NCBI GenBank assembly: GCA_034670405.1
Contig: JAXDDX010000001.1
Location: forward strand, 10,148,001 to 10,212,000
Direction of reading: 5' to 3'
DNA: 64,000 bases
Source of the DNA: Hoplostethus atlanticus
Taxonomy: Eukaryota; Chordata; Actinopteri; Trachichthyiformes; Trachichthyidae
Shown: positions 1-13,500 of the stretch, one piece after another
Layout of the letters: every line of letters starts with the position of its first letter
Position numbering within the stretch: the first letter of the stretch is position 1
Made by a program: the position numbers and the translations under genes
The notes under the pieces: generated by a model
The model's database searches: none
Told to the model about the DNA's origin: nothing
What the model saw: the letters and a program-made list of their open reading frames with translations, nothing else

Positions 1-1900
1 AATCCCATACAGCGCTGGGTGCTCAAGGAATTGACACTCACAATTCAGTTGAATTTAGTGGAAAGTATCTTTAATGTAACAGACAAATAACACAGTAAAA
101 AACAAAGGAGCCTAATGATGAGATCATTAACTCACACACACATCCCATTGTAATGTAATGACACAGCTTCTTCTCCTATATTACTGGTATCCCAGTCGGC
201 CGGGGGAGTTCCTTGGGGCAGAGCTGGTGATAATCCATTGGTTGCTGATGCATCTGAGAATGACAGATGGCTTGTGCCGCCTATACCCCTTTGGACCTGT
301 GCACACAGTAAAGGCAGTTCTTGCAACCAGGAAGTAGTGTATCAGGATTCAGTAAAGGAAGTGCTGTGTGCGTGCATGTGTGCGTGTGTGTCCTTGCCTC
401 CTGCCTGTTAGGGATTCTCCCTAAAGAGCTTTGATGCCTTCCCTGCATCACTACATGGTCTAATCACTAGCACCAGCTGTCACTATGTCGGCACACTGCC
501 TCCCTCCCTTCCCCTCTGCGTCCACTACCACTTAACCCCACATCCTCTCAAGTCTGCCATAATGGACTCACGCAGCGTTCATACTGAAATATGATGAACA
601 TTATTAGCATTCAGTGACTGATCTCTCCGATTGCTTCTTGGCATCTACCCCACCCAAACACACACACACACACACACATGCAGACCTACAGGCACAGTAC
701 ATACGCAGTGTGGATTTTCTTTGTTTGTATGTTAGTGATACCTAAAGCTGATTTAGGGCTGATTTATTTAAAAAATGAACAGGGAATTTCTCTCTTCTAC
801 TTCTTCCCCCTCTATCTACATCCTCCAATCCTGCCTTCTCCTCCTTCTCTTTCCTATACCGTGTCCCTCCTTGCCACCGTTCCTCCACTTATTTCAGTCA
901 CACCAGCTCACCGCAGGCCTCTCGTGACAGGAGCAGGATCTGCTTGCATCATAAGCTGCGCTAGCTGTTTGCTAACACTAAAACCAAGGATTTGCAACAG
1001 GCCTTCTGCCGCAGTGGAAGCAATCACCAGCTCTTATCCACACAGCCCCGCAGTGGGCCACTATTCTCCCTCATCCCAGCCTAACCCAGTGAGCCAGTAT
1101 CACTGCCTGCCTCTCACCTAGCTACCCCCCCCCCCCCCCCCCCCTTGTTTTAGTCCCGGTCCTAGTGTTCAAATCGGCCCAGGCCACAGCCCAACTCATG
1201 AACACGATTGATTTATTGGCTGGGGAAGATTGAATATAGTGAAGTCAATGCTTAATGGCCTGTGTATGGATTTATGTGTTATCCCCCAATTGTCAACTGT
1301 CTCCTTTGCCTATACCTTTGAAGTCTAACGTTACGCTCAGGGTTTGATGTCATGATCAGCTAAATGTGGACGGCCCAGAGGGATAGCATGCTGCAGCTGG
1401 GAGCCCTGTGAGGACTTTAAGAGAGGGGTGGGATGTGAGGAGAGAGAAGGGAAGAAGAGGAATTATAAATGTTTTCATGACATATCTAAAGGGATGTTTC
1501 CCAACCCGTAAACTCACAGAGCGCGTGGGTAATTTCTATATAGACTGGGATGTGGCTGTTCAAGCTTTCAAGTTGCTCCTTTCAGAAATAGTAAGCTCCC
1601 TCTGGCCTTGTGGAGATTTCCTGGTGTTCTGAGACTGCAAGAATGCATAGGGGGATAGTTCATTTGAACCCCTCTGTGCTTCACCTGCAGTCACTCACAC
1701 ACCTACATCCACACCCCCCGCTCCACAGTCCACCCAAACCAGCCACCCGCAACTTGATCATGCAAACTCTCTCGCTCCATGCCGTAGTGATCTGCCCAAC
1801 ACACATTTCTCCAACTCCATCAGCATCAGGGTTTGTCCCCAAAAAAGTCTCTTCCTGAGGTTTCCTGGGATGAGGTCCTGGGTTGGCCGAGGGCAGGTAG
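1..1900. other. Non-coding flank downstream of the miR-183 cluster
   Basis: I see no protein-coding exon here. Open frames are short, unlike any family I know, and sit in low-complexity sequence. There is a CA repeat at about 659-678 and a run of about 20 C at 1125-1144. In mammals the neighbour beyond this end of the cluster is NRF1, but no NRF1 exon is visible. Confidence 0.6.
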
Positions 1901-1903
1901 AAG

Positions 1904-1992
1904 CTCTCGGTCAGTTGTTGGCAAGTCTAGAACCACCGGATCCTTCTAGCTCACCAGTGTGAGTTCTACCATTGCCAAAAACTGTGGGAGAG
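1904..1992 (-). ncRNA. mir182: miR-182 precursor hairpin
   Basis: Read on the minus strand, positions 1979 to 1956 give the miR-182-5p sequence, starting TTTGGCAATGGTAGAACTCA, with no mismatch to the vertebrate mature form I know. The opposite arm at about 1915-1935 matches the known 3p strand (core GGTTCTAGACTTGCCAAC) and pairs with it across a short loop. It is the last member of the polycistron in transcription order. The miRNA acts in hair cells, photoreceptors and sensory neurons. Precursor ends are estimated from the pairing; the mature positions are exact. Confidence 0.96.
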
Positions 1993-2142
1993 TGGGTAAC
2001 TACCAGAGCTGTCAGTTACAGAGCTGTGTCTGGGACTGAGGTTCGGGTTACATAGGGGCAGCGTCTCAGAGATAGAATACAGGCCTCCATGGCAACCAGG
2101 GACATCTGAGAGGGCCAACGCAATCGATCAGATCCATAGTTC

Positions 2143-2204
2143 CCCCCCCCCCCCCCTCCTTGTCTCTTGTCTCTCTCTCTTTCTCTCTCTCTCTCACTCA
2201 CACA
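2143..2204. repeat. Poly-C tract followed by TC/CA microsatellite between miR-182 and miR-96
   Basis: A run of C at about 2143-2156 is followed by a CT-rich repeat and then a short CA repeat. It lies within the presumed primary transcript between two precursors, so it lengthens the spacer but touches no mature sequence. Confidence 0.85.
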
Positions 2205-2324
2205 CATACACAAAAGCAGAAGAGACATATGAATATTAAGGAACTTAGAAATAGCTGATGTCACTGGCCCAGTCCTCAGATCTGGAGCCCACTTTAACTT
2301 GAAAAACACACAGCAGAGTGTCTG

Positions 2325-2408
2325 TCTTGTCCGATATTGGCACTACACATGATTGCTCAAAGACACATAAACAAAGCAAAAATGTGCTAGTGCCAAAATG
2401 GGCAAAGA
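2325..2408 (-). ncRNA. mir96: miR-96 precursor hairpin
   Basis: On the minus strand, positions 2397 to 2375 read TTTGGCACTAGCACATTTTT followed by GCT, identical to mature vertebrate miR-96-5p including the seed GGCACT. The 3p arm at about 2334-2354 (core AATCATGTGTAGTGCCAATA) differs slightly from the mammalian star strand but still pairs with the 5p arm. Seed mutations of mammalian miR-96 cause progressive hearing loss, which fits the strict conservation. It lies about 180 bases from miR-183 and about 400 from miR-182, consistent with one polycistronic transcript. Confidence 0.97.
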
Positions 2409-2529
2409 AGATTGGGCCAGGCTGTCACGTGGGGTATTTCAGAAACATTACGTGAATATGGGTTGGTCTGAATGATGGCTTGACAGTCAAATAAAATAGG
2501 GACAAAGTCATAGGCAGCGTGGTTCTTTC

Positions 2530-2612
2530 TCTACTCTGTTTATGGCCCTATGGTAATTCACTGATAGTGTGCCGTCACAGTGAATTCTACCAGTGCCATA
2601 CACAGAACAGGA
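2530..2612 (-). ncRNA. mir183: miR-183 precursor hairpin
   Basis: Minus-strand positions 2600 to 2579 read TATGGCACTGGTAGAATTCA then CT, identical to mature miR-183-5p. The star arm at 2540-2561 (GTGAATTACCATAGGGCCAT then AA) is close to the known 3p strand. This is the first precursor of the cluster in transcription order, so the promoter of the primary transcript should lie at higher coordinates, somewhere between here and the ube2h 3' end. Confidence 0.97.
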
Positions 2613-3432
2613 GGAGATATAAGTACAGTCCCAATGCACTGCTTTGGCCTGGGTTGGTTGACAAAACAGAAACATCTGTCCAGATCTGTCTTGTAATCCA
2701 GAACACTGTCCCCTAAAATGACATAGCCAATTAGGTGAAACCTGACACCATGTCTATCATCATCTACTAAACTCAGGTTCTACTAAAACCTTTCATGATC
2801 TGTTTTAGATTTTGAACGTCTTGCCTTTTTAGTGTCGATGGATTATACTGATTCAAACGATCCTGTGTGGAGAGCAACTGGCCAGACAGTATCAAAATCA
2901 ATGGTCTCTTTCCCTCCTCTCTGTTTATCGTACCACAGTTGGAGTTAATCCAGTCAGGCCATCTGCTCCAGGGATAGGCCTAGCACTTTTTCCCCAATCC
3001 ACCAAGTCCCTTTTTGCAAGCACGCCTTACCTGCCCTGATGAAAAATCACTTTAATTTTCCTTTAGGGACCTTAAGTGTGTCTGTGCTACTCAATAGTGA
3101 ATTCACAGCGACCTTAGCAAACTTTATTTTCTATGGCATCACTATAATATTCCTATAGGGACTTATAGATTTGCTGTGGTAGTTGTATAGTATCCTTCTA
3201 AAAGTTATCATAGGATGACTATAGTTTTTTGGTAAGGGTACCATTTGGGGCCATTTTTGGTCTCCATGAGAGCAATCCTTTGTGAGAGGAACAGGTCTAC
3301 TGCGCGAGTCTACTGCAATTGATTCTGGCTGTGGGGAATGATGCGCTAAGTGATTTTTGAGATGCTCCAAATGGGTCCCAAAGCAGGGCTCATCTTCCCG
3401 TTTCCGGGAGAGATCAATAGAGTAAAAAGCTT

Positions 3433-3466
3433 GAGCGAGAGAGAGAGAGAGAGAGAGAGAGAGGGA

Positions 3467-3510
<44 letters not shown>
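3433..3510. repeat. GA microsatellite
   Basis: About 78 bases of nearly pure GA/AG repeat with one short GGAAGAGAA interruption. It gives rise to spurious Arg-Glu and Ser-Leu open frames on the two strands. Confidence 0.95.
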
Positions 3511-3512
<2 letters not shown>

Positions 3513-5489
3513 CGGGCCATAAACCGAAGTCTTGCGCTTAGTTTCGTGTTGTACCGTGTTCTGTTGCCCTTAGTAGTGAATGATCATCGCACTGTCTGAG
3601 ATGAGGTATTTTTGAGTGATCTAGTGGGCATGGCACCCTTTAGAGACAAGAGTTCAATAGGAGGATCGTTTTAGATCCTTCATTTAAATCTATCTCTTAT
3701 TTAAATCTATTATGATCAGGGATGCAGTGGAGGGTAAACCCGCAGAAACTAGTTTCATTTGAGGAATATCATTTACTTATTTTATAGGCTGACATAAATT
3801 TCAGAGTTTAAATCAGAGCATTAAGCTGATGTATACTATATGAAAATAAAGTATTGTTTTTAAGGAAAAACAGCATAAATTCATGCTTTTCTGAGATTCT
3901 ATGTTGGAGTTGTTTGCCTTATGATGATCATCAGCTGGAGGTCATACTTAACGCACCTCTTAAATTATAACGAAGTCTAAATATAGCCAGAATACTCTAC
4001 CCCAGCCATGTTCTCTTTATAGGAACGAAATGCATTCATTTATCCAAAGCAAAATAACAAAACATATAGGCTGACACACTATACAACATAGTATATTTTT
4101 TCCATGCAGGGGGTAATAATGTGGAGGCCTACGGATTTCTTTACCGTTTTCGTTTACCGTTCTTACCTTCATAGGATAATCCTATCCACACTCCTCATAC
4201 AACACTTTCGTTAAAAAAAAAAAAAACTTTTTCGATGAGCCAGGCCTCCAAAAGTATCCGATATCTTCACAACCAAATTCTGCTTAAATCGTGTCGAGAG
4301 CTGCGCCTAATGAAAAAGGTCATTATTTCTCCCCATCCTCTTCTTTCTGCGTGGATATTGAGCTGGTGGGTTGGAGAGCTGACTTTGGTTCTTCTCCCCA
4401 CCCTTCCATCCACAGGCTCAGTTTACCTCTCCATATCTCCATCTCTCAAAGCCCTCCATCTGTTTGGGGGCTGTATGTCCGGGGATTTTCCAGTGGACAG
4501 GTAATTAGTTGGTAAGCATCTTAACCCACTGGCAGTATAGTAATCCACGCCGCCCTCCTCCCTCTCCTTCTGCCGCCTGTATGCAGGCCTGTCTCTGCCT
4601 CTTTTTACGCACAGGGTGCGCACTGCAGTGATGTTGCGGGACACTGGTATGTCTGATTGAGAAAACTGATGGATTGATGATACCATTTTCCCAACAGTCA
4701 GATACGTCACACTTATGTTCACGACCATCAATGTATAGTGACCAATGATTTATAGTGGTAATACAAGGAGGATTAAGAAAGAAACAGTAATTATACTTTC
4801 AGCAAAGGCAATAGCTGTGTGTTTTTTCTTTAAAAGACCCTCTCCTCATATAATTTACCTCAATTTGATACTACTGTAGTTATACTTGAATTTCATATCA
4901 TAAAGCTTTATGTCAGCCTAAAAGAGTAAACTCTAAGTAAACTATAAGCTTTGCTACAACCACTGGACCCCAGCAATTAATGACAATCCCTTATCCTATA
5001 TGCAACCACATCCAATCTATGTCAGCTGTTAACATCTTGCATGCCAGAAAAAACGGTGTTTGCCACTTGGAAGCTGACCTACCTCTATCAGTCGGTTGTG
5101 GCATCTTGTCCTGTGTGCTGCTGGCCTGCTCCCCAACCTGCAGGTCCACTTTCTCCGGCCCTGGTCGAAGTTTCTCCGAGCTGAGGCCTCCGCTAGCCCT
5201 CATTATATACGGGGTACTCACGCACCCGGCTCATTTACCTGCTGTCGGTTGATTATTAGACAGATTGCAGGTGGAAAAAAAGAGGCATCATCTTTTCAGC
5301 TGATGTGACTCCGTCAGAGAGGGGTAGGGGTAGGGGGGGTATGGATTACGTCTCTTTGAAACCGGTTAAAGTTGACACTGAAATCCATCTATGAGTCCAT
5401 TGTCCTCTCCATACATTATGAAGGAGGCGCAGCCGGCGAGCTGCGCGTTACCACCCTCTGTGATGTTCTCGTTATAACGCGGCCAGGCC

Positions 5490-6094
5490 TTGTACTACTT
5501 CGTTACTTGGGAGTCATTTCAGAAGTAACGTCATTACTTTCCCGGGAGCACAAATTCGTCACATTATTCGTTATATTAAATTTCCGTTACATTCCTCAAA
5601 ATGTAGCGCAGTAGGCTACTCTTAACTCATTTTAACAGATAATGTTGTTACTTTACTCGTTGTTTCCTGGGAGAGGTCATCCGTTACACTACTCTTTACG
5701 TCACTTTTCAGTTACACCCACGCAATTGGCGGTTCTGTCCTTTCTAACCGTAGAAAACCAAGAAAAGTCGTTTACTTCATGTGCATGATTAGGGGAAACA
5801 AAGCACCCAGATAAAGTAAACTCTTCTGCCATTTCTCATCTCAGCTAGCTCAGTGTGGGGGATGAAATTAGGATGAAAACCAATCGGTGGATGGGGATAA
5901 CCATATATTTCTTTGATAATTAAACATTAATCATCATATTTTAGTGGGATTGTTAACAAAAATTACGACCTTTTTGACTGGCAGTCATAATATTGTCGCT
6001 GAAATTGACATAGCGAATAGTAACACTAGTTTCTGGGGAAAGTAATCACAGTAGCGTAAGGCATTACTGAGTATCGCGTTACCGCCCAGCACTG
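5490..6094. mobile_element. Degenerate hAT-like non-autonomous element (partial)
   Basis: The right end, read on the minus strand, starts CAGTGCTGGGCGGTAACGCG, resembling the CAGTGTTGGGCAGTAACGCG termini of a common fish hAT family. The interior is rich in GTAAC/GTTAC motifs, as in those elements. I could not find a matching left terminus or an 8-bp target duplication, so the left boundary is a guess and the copy is probably old. Confidence 0.4.
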
Positions 6095-6108
6095 CTGCCC
6101 AGTGGCCA

Positions 6109-6139
6109 GGCAGACAGACAGACAGACAGACAGACAGAC
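6109..6139. repeat. CAGA tetranucleotide microsatellite
   Basis: About eight tandem CAGA units directly beside the right end of the hAT-like element. Confidence 0.95.
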
Positions 6140-7398
6140 GTGTCCAACATGACAACCAAATTAAACTGAAGTTGAAACTCGAAGCCCGAATATGCTCGGA
6201 AAGACGGCGGCTACAACAGAGGGATAGTTATAAATATTTGATAAGATCATTATAAGGCTCTGTCTGTTGAGGGGCGTTGTAATGGTTCTCAAAAAACATC
6301 TCAATATACTACAGGAGGCCAAACGAGAGCACCTGACTTGGGCTGCTGAGCAAAGGACATGTATGTATATGTGTTGATGCAATTAAATCTCCATTTCACC
6401 GTTTAGGCTTTTTATATTAGTTTTATTTTTTTTTATAGGGTCCATACCGGATCAATTACAAAAAGGAGAAAGTTTATACTATAGTGCTCCAAATCAATAA
6501 AGGCAAGACACATTTTCTAAGTTGATAATTTTATGATAAAATGACAATATAAGATAATTTTCCCGAATTGGAGTAGCTAATTCAATTGATAATGATGGAA
6601 CCAAATATTTTTTCGGCATATATTCTTTTGGGGGCTTTAAGATTTTTGGTCCATAATGTGGGGGATTGGACACAAGCGCGTACGCAAAATACCCTGTCTA
6701 TAACTTTACTCTAATTCTAACCCTTACTAAACTTATAACATAAAAGAGTGTGCATTGCCCAGGGGTCTTCTGGTTTTATGTTCTTGCTACATAATCAATG
6801 AAAAGTATAAAAACAGCATGACATTGAACAGGTCATATGAGAAATTAAAGCAGTGGGCCTATGGTATTAGGATATCATTAAAATGATAGCAAAATACACC
6901 ACCCCAGATAGAAACCGGGTCATTCAGAAAACCTAAAAGATGCAGGATTTCAAGGTTATTATTATATTTGTTTTGCTGATGATCATAAAAGTACAGGCTG
7001 TAGGCTACTTGTGCTGTTTTCATTTTGACAAGATGTTCTGGTTGTAAGGCCTAGAGGTTAGTCAGATTACTGACTGGGTAACAGCAGTTACAGACAGTCC
7101 AAGAAATCCTTAGCCTATAAGTAGCATTTAAGCTAATCATTTTATATTGTGTCTTTCTGTAACTACATGTAGCCCTATACACCTGCTCATCTCAGATCCA
7201 GTTTTTTAGCCTGGTAATGTCTCAGTAAGAAGAACATACTACCTCAAAACTATGTTAAAACATATTCTGCCACTATTGTGAAAACAAGGACCTACTTGTA
7301 CCTTGAACATATCTTTTTTTTTTTTTAAATAAGCCAACCTAAAGATCTTTTAAAAGATTGTTTTAAAATATGATTGATTTTATAATGTTGTTTATAAC

Positions 7399-7419
7399 AG
7401 ATAGATAGATAGATAGATG
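7399..7419. repeat. GATA tetranucleotide microsatellite
   Basis: Five tandem GATA units. Confidence 0.9.
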
Positions 7420-7744
7420 ACTGCCATCTAGTGGAGAGAGGCGAGACAGACATGTACTGTACATGCACAGGTTCCTGAGGAGAAGTCGGCATTCAGGTGA
7501 ACACGACTACAAGCTCGAAAACAGATGGCAAACACACATATCTTATGACCTTTACACAAACATTAATGAGGTAATGGTAATGGTTTGGCTTTAAAAGCAA
7601 AACAGCATGCACAAAATTCTTCTTTAAGATGTGGTGCTGGGGGTAAAAAGGCTCCTTGGTTAACTTGTCAGGAAAAACTTACTCCCGCACACACACACAC
7701 ACACGCATTTACAGACATACATTATATATATTTTTTTGTTTTTG

Positions 7745-9640
7745 TTTATTTCTTCAAGTTACAAGGGAAGCACATTTATTAATTAATTCATCAAAAGATT
7801 GGGGTTATTTTGACTTGTATCCTGGACACAAGGCTTAAAAGACAAAAGAAAAGAAAAAACATTCTAAGAAATTATAGGCATCAAATATATGTCTTATTAT
7901 TAAAATAAAAATATGTAATACACTGATAAATCCAGGTGATGACAGCCAACAATGCTGCACAGTGGTTGATCTGTTTTGTTGTTGTTTTTCTTGCAAATGA
8001 CAATACCCCAAACCAAAATAAAGTCTCATAAAGTCATGTTGTCCTTAGAACTACACCAGTATGTATTTAGTTACCAGGGCTAACAGCCAGTTCAGCTAGT
8101 CAATTTAATTTTGAATACATTTTTAATGTCATATCAACCACGTCATATCAACTGACAGGTTTTTCCAACCTATGTTAATTTTCAAATGAAGGTGAATACA
8201 CTTTTGCAAGACATAAGGGGCATCAATTTGGTAGTTGTGATGAAAGAGATCCTGACATCATCTTGTTAGAATAATGTCTGTTTTTTATTAATAAAAATAA
8301 TAAATGAATGGAATCAGTTTTGATTAAGCTCCATTTTTCTCCAACAAGAAGAAATATCCTCATTTGACAGCGATAGAGTAAGGAAGGATTATAATTTTTC
8401 CTTACAGAAGTAACACATAATACAAGCAATGGTCTGAGGCTTCAAGCCAACACTAAGACGGTTCAGTGTAGCATCTTGAAATTTAACAGTAAATTGTCAC
8501 TGCTCTGGTGATGCCTCCTCTTTTCCAAACTCCCACTATCGGGTACAGATGTTAACAGGCACACACTGCTTTGAGGTAAAACAGTTCATGTACAGGGCAA
8601 AACACTGACAAGATCTTTGTATCTACACTTTTAAACTGTTCTCGGTGAAATTTGTGTCACTGAGAACACTGTGCCCAGATTATGTAAGTGTTAACAAATC
8701 TGACAAGGCTTGAGGGTCTGAGCCTTTGAGGAACATTGTTCATTTCTCTACTCACTTAACCTGGGTGTAAAGTTGAAGCCCCAAAGCACCATCTTAACCA
8801 TAAGTCCAGTCTGTGGGAGTTTTAATTTCTTTTTAGATATGAAATTACACTTGCAGACCCATTAGAATTTGGTCCCACCATTTTGGCAGCCATAGGCCAT
8901 CAACGGCGTGAAAAAATAAATGCTCTCAATAAAATAGCAACAAGGAATCGCTATGATGTTGAATGGCAGAAACCAACAGCCTGTCTGTACGACAACATAA
9001 ATATCTGACGAAAGCAGTAACAGGCAGGCGCTCCAAGTCGAAGAGCTCGCCTGCACACAAATGATAAAGATGGACACACTTGCATAAGAAAGAGCAGGGT
9101 TGCATCATGTCTTTGGAGGATTCAACAAAGTAAAGAGTCATCCCACAGACAAAGATGTATAATTCTCCTCACCTTTACAGGACAATTAGTTTTTAAACTA
9201 GTGTGTTATATAAGTATTAAACCATACATTATGATAAGATTCACCACCCGCAAAAACTAGCTATCCCTACGCAAGTCAAACACCTATTATAGTTTAACAC
9301 AAGCAATAGGCAAAGTTCAGAAGTTCAACAATTCCATAAGGACCTGGATAAACCCGCCCCGCCCCACAAACACCAAACCCAGCCTAGCGCAGCCCAGCCT
9401 GAACTCAGAGGCCTCCCCGTTTCTACAGCATTAGCTCCCCAACGCCCTACACAACTTTACTTCTGTGTCATGCCACAATATACAAAGATACTCAGAGAAT
9501 GACAAATACTTTCCTAAAACGGAGAGGAGGAGATGAAGGAAATGGGTGTTGAAGAGAAGGACGAGTTTCTTCTGCCATCTGCTGGGCATCAGGGGTCAGT
9601 ACAACATGGGTATCTATAGGCCACAGTTATCCCTGTATCC

Positions 9641-9679
<39 letters not shown>

Positions 9680-10537
9680 TGTGGCATTATGTGGTTGAAG
9701 TGCTGGTACAGTTGTATAGGGTGAAAATGTTTACATAGCAGTTTTTATGACAACTGAGGTGTGGTGGGTCAGTAGGTTTGCATACTGGCCCGAGGGCCTC
9801 ACAGAGGGCACAGAGAGGTCATCAGCAGCCATACTGGTCTATAGATGACTGTACTGTGACATGGGGGTCCTTGGAAGTGATGATTGTAATGGTAACTTTA
9901 CAAGCCTTCACAAAGAAAAAGTAAAAATTAAATGTGACAATTAAAAATCCAAACTCTTTTGAAGGTGTGACCAATCAGAAATGGTGCATTGTCATCCTGC
10001 AGTTCTCTGTTGGCAAAGGAGAGAGATAAGCGTGCCTGATGAAACAATCAAGTGTTGAATAAGGACCAAAACCAGAAAAACACGATACAATAAAAGAGAT
10101 GCTGAGGTGTGGCCGTGGGACTAACTAGGAAATTGAGTGTAAACTGTCTAGCTCTGTCTTGATGCGGTAACAATAGTCTCATATCTTGCCCTATATCTTG
10201 GTCATACTGCTCAGTTTGGACTGGCTGGGTAGCAAAAGTCAAGCAGAAGGAAAGCCTTGGCAGGGGCAGCAGCCACAAAAGATCATGGAAATGAATGATG
10301 CACTCCTTTCTGATCTAGGCAGGCATTCAGGGGTGGGGTGTGGGGGGCCAGGTAATAAAGAATTCCTAAATAAGCGTAATATTCTGCAATATCATACTGC
10401 AGATCCTTGTGTGGCAATAAAAATCCTTGTGTTGTTGTAAAAAATTGTCTTGTTTAAATATGAATATAGTATTGAGTTTCTGCTCTTTAGGAAATGACAG
10501 TCTGTCGTGTGTAGAAGGGGACCGGATCTCCCCTTCA
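7745..10537 (-). other. ube2h: Probable ube2h 3'UTR
   Basis: The interval downstream of the ube2h stop has no recognisable coding sequence, and mammalian UBE2H has a multi-kilobase 3'UTR. On the minus strand AATAAA signals occur at 8284-8289 and 7745-7750; either could end the transcript. A CA repeat of about 32 bases lies at 9644-9675. The extent is inference. Confidence 0.45.
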
Positions 10538-13500
10538 CTACAACTCCATATCCTGAGCCTCATCCTCCGAAAAGTCTGACATGGAGCTCTCAGAAGAGGA
10601 GTCGCCCGCTCCTTCCTCCTGTTCCTTTAGAGCCTCCTCTGTGGCGTACTTCTGGATGTACTCTGTAACAGAGAGGGAGGGAGGAAAGTAGATGATTTAG
10701 TCAATGTGACCTCCACAGAGACTTGGCAACAGCACCATGGCTCCACGGCTCCACGACTCCACCTCTTTTTAACTGTGTCATAGGCACGACACATAAACAT
10801 GAGGAAAAGCAGTGCTAGTCTCTAAACTAAACATATAAAAGATTTTTTGCCATCTTGCTCTTCCATTTGCCACTCGGCTTGTCAGTGCAATAAATTGGTA
10901 TGGCACCTTTGATCTTGTGTGTATAGTCCTCTGGCCGATGCAGGTACATGGCGGCCGCATCTCCATTCAGAGGATCAATGGGATTGGGGTAGGCCAGTAG
11001 CTGGGGGAGGAATGACTCAAAGATGTTGGTGAGGTCTGGTGGGTTTAGAGAGAGAAATTTAGTTATTACAGTGAGTGAGACAGCTACAGAGATCATGTGA
11101 AACAACAAAAATCAAGACTTTTTATCATTCCACCGTGAGTCATTATATCACAGCAGCATGCAGCTATAACATCAACCACTAGAGGTCTCTCTTGGTTGTA
11201 ATTTCTGTTCAGCTGTAATCACCATTAGCACTAAAAAGTGGGACTAAAAAAAACCAGTAGTTGCTCTATTTTTATTAGATATAAAATAAATTTCCTGTGC
11301 TAAATGTTTTCAGTGTTAACCAGGGCTTTTCTGCGTTAATACTATAAATCCTCCAGTAAACACCTGGTCTCAAATAGATGACCATCTCAAATAACCACCA
11401 AGGAGTCATATTTCAGAAAATAAATGCCGGTGACCATGACCATTAAAAATGGGAAATAAAGTCTCAGAAACGATTGGGTGTCTATCCACAGCCAGCGGTC
11501 TATCTGGTACATAAGTGGACTACATGACTGACAGGGAGACAACAGTGTTTGTGCACATTTGGCAGCATCATGCCACCAAGAAATTGGCATGAAATCTATG
11601 CTAGAAGTGATAAATCAGGCAGAATAAAAATTAGGGGAAAACAGACCACATGTATTTTGGTGTAGACCTATTAGCTAGGTTGTCTCTGGTCAATGTAGAA
11701 TAGACACTCAGACTATTAATGGAAGTATTACAACTTCAAATATAGAATCAAAAGGATCACACCATGAGAAGTCTGAACTATAACCTCAATACAGGTAGGC
11801 CTTTTGGACCCTGAATATATATTTTTTTCTGGGCAGCTTGTGATTAAAATAATGTTTTCCAAGGCATCATTAAAGTCTTTGGGACATTCTGGGCTATTTA
11901 TGTCTTAAAGTGCCATCAACTGCATCAACTGAGTATGCTCTCTTTGGTCTATCAGCCCAAAACAACTTCAGATACATAACAACTGCTAGATTTTCCAGGG
12001 ATAAGCAGCAATGTAATAAACATGTTCAAACTCATGATGTTCAATAGTAGAACTGGGGAGTCTTCTATAAGACCAAAACCTCTAATATCCACAATATCCC
12101 AGGTCTCTGGAATCTGGCCTTGCCATTTGTTCAAAAGCCAAATTACATCAAAAATGCCTCAAATGTCAAAAAAAACCACAACACTGATTGGTTGTCATAT
12201 ATCTTAACAGACAGTATTTATGACCGTATGTAGCCATAACAGCTAAAGAGTGAAGATTATTATCTGTACAACAGAAATAGTCATCACACTGCTGTCATAC
12301 CATGCCCACCCTGCGCAGATACTCAGATCAGGGTGTTTTCAACTACAGCTGTCTTCAAAACAAACCAAGCCATGGCCTAATGGCCATGTCAAAGACAAAA
12401 TAAATACAACTGCCTATGCATTCTCACTGTTTTTGTTTTTTTCAGCTTTGACGCAATCTCAGACCACTCTTCATTCACACCATCGTTCTTTAAAACAAAG
12501 ATGTATAACACATAAAACAAAATGGCCCTCTCCCACAATAAAGCATACAACATATATTTTACTACCAATATGTCTCACAACTTCATTAAAAATCAACTGC
12601 TCACAGCAAACCCCAAAAGTCAACTGTGAGTGGAAGCACTTGGTGCTCAGAACGCAAAAATGAAAAAAGCAAACATGCAGACTCAAATGCAAACCCAACC
12701 CCAGACACTACCATGGGAGGTTTGGGTTTGGTTTGGAGTGTTCACATAGGTGAAACTAGTGATCATTAGTTCACTCAGCACTACATTCTGCTGAGTGACC
12801 TTCCAGCCTCAGGGCTTTCTTATCCACCAGTGCTCAGGGCACGACCTCAATACGTGTGGCAGTTATGACTGACGTGTAAGAGGATTAGACCTAGATGCTC
12901 TCCCTGAAGCTGCACTGTCAGACAGTCCAATCAAGTGACAGTGAAATTATAAAAGGCCATGCCAGTGACGCTGTAGCCATTACCTACCGTAGAGAGCTGT
13001 CCATGTCTGGTTGATGACATCTAGACACACAGTTCCTGACCTGAGAAAACACAAAACACTGTTATGGCAGGATCAGAACCTGGTAGTTTGTCGAGGCAGA
13101 GGGAACAGAGCTTTGTGTGAAGTGAGGAAGAAAAAAAAACAGGCTTTCTCTCATGAGTCATAAATAATTTCCTAATGTCAAATATTTGCAACACCATTTA
13201 CAATTCTGAGAATATTTGTATGCAGCCCTCAGGTTGTTGCCACGAAAATGAATGTGTTCTTAGTCAACTTGCCTGGATAAAGAAGAATTTAAAAAAAGAA
13301 AAATACTATTTAGGCAACCACTGTAGACCTACACTACATGACTGATAACCAAAGTAGGCCTACTTACGCTTCATCAATGTTGGGATGAAATATTTTATTC
13401 ATGAATCCTGTGAAGAAAGAAGAATCTGTTGTTAAATATAAGTAAGAACAATGATGTTGGACAAAGAGAATGTCAAGGTTTCAAGTTCCATTACTTATGG

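Larger units (their letters stand above)
2613..7700. other. Non-coding interval upstream of the miR-183 cluster
   Basis: About 5 kb without a recognisable exon. It should contain the promoter and enhancers of the minus-strand primary miRNA transcript, but I cannot place a start site from sequence alone. It contains a GA microsatellite (3433-3510), a transposon-like stretch (about 5490-6094), a CAGA repeat (6109-6139) and a GATA repeat (7399-7419). The short open frames here show no family resemblance. Confidence 0.55.

Noticed and set aside
678..1121. 147-codon plus-strand frame
   Set aside because: Pro/Ser/Leu-rich low complexity ending at a poly-C run; no domain or splice signal.
3131..3541. 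Frames with long Ser-Leu or Arg-Glu runs
   Set aside because: Produced by the GA repeat; flanks resemble no protein.
12250..12663. 137-codon plus-strand frame
   Set aside because: Lies in a ube2h intron on the opposite strand and shows no family resemblance.
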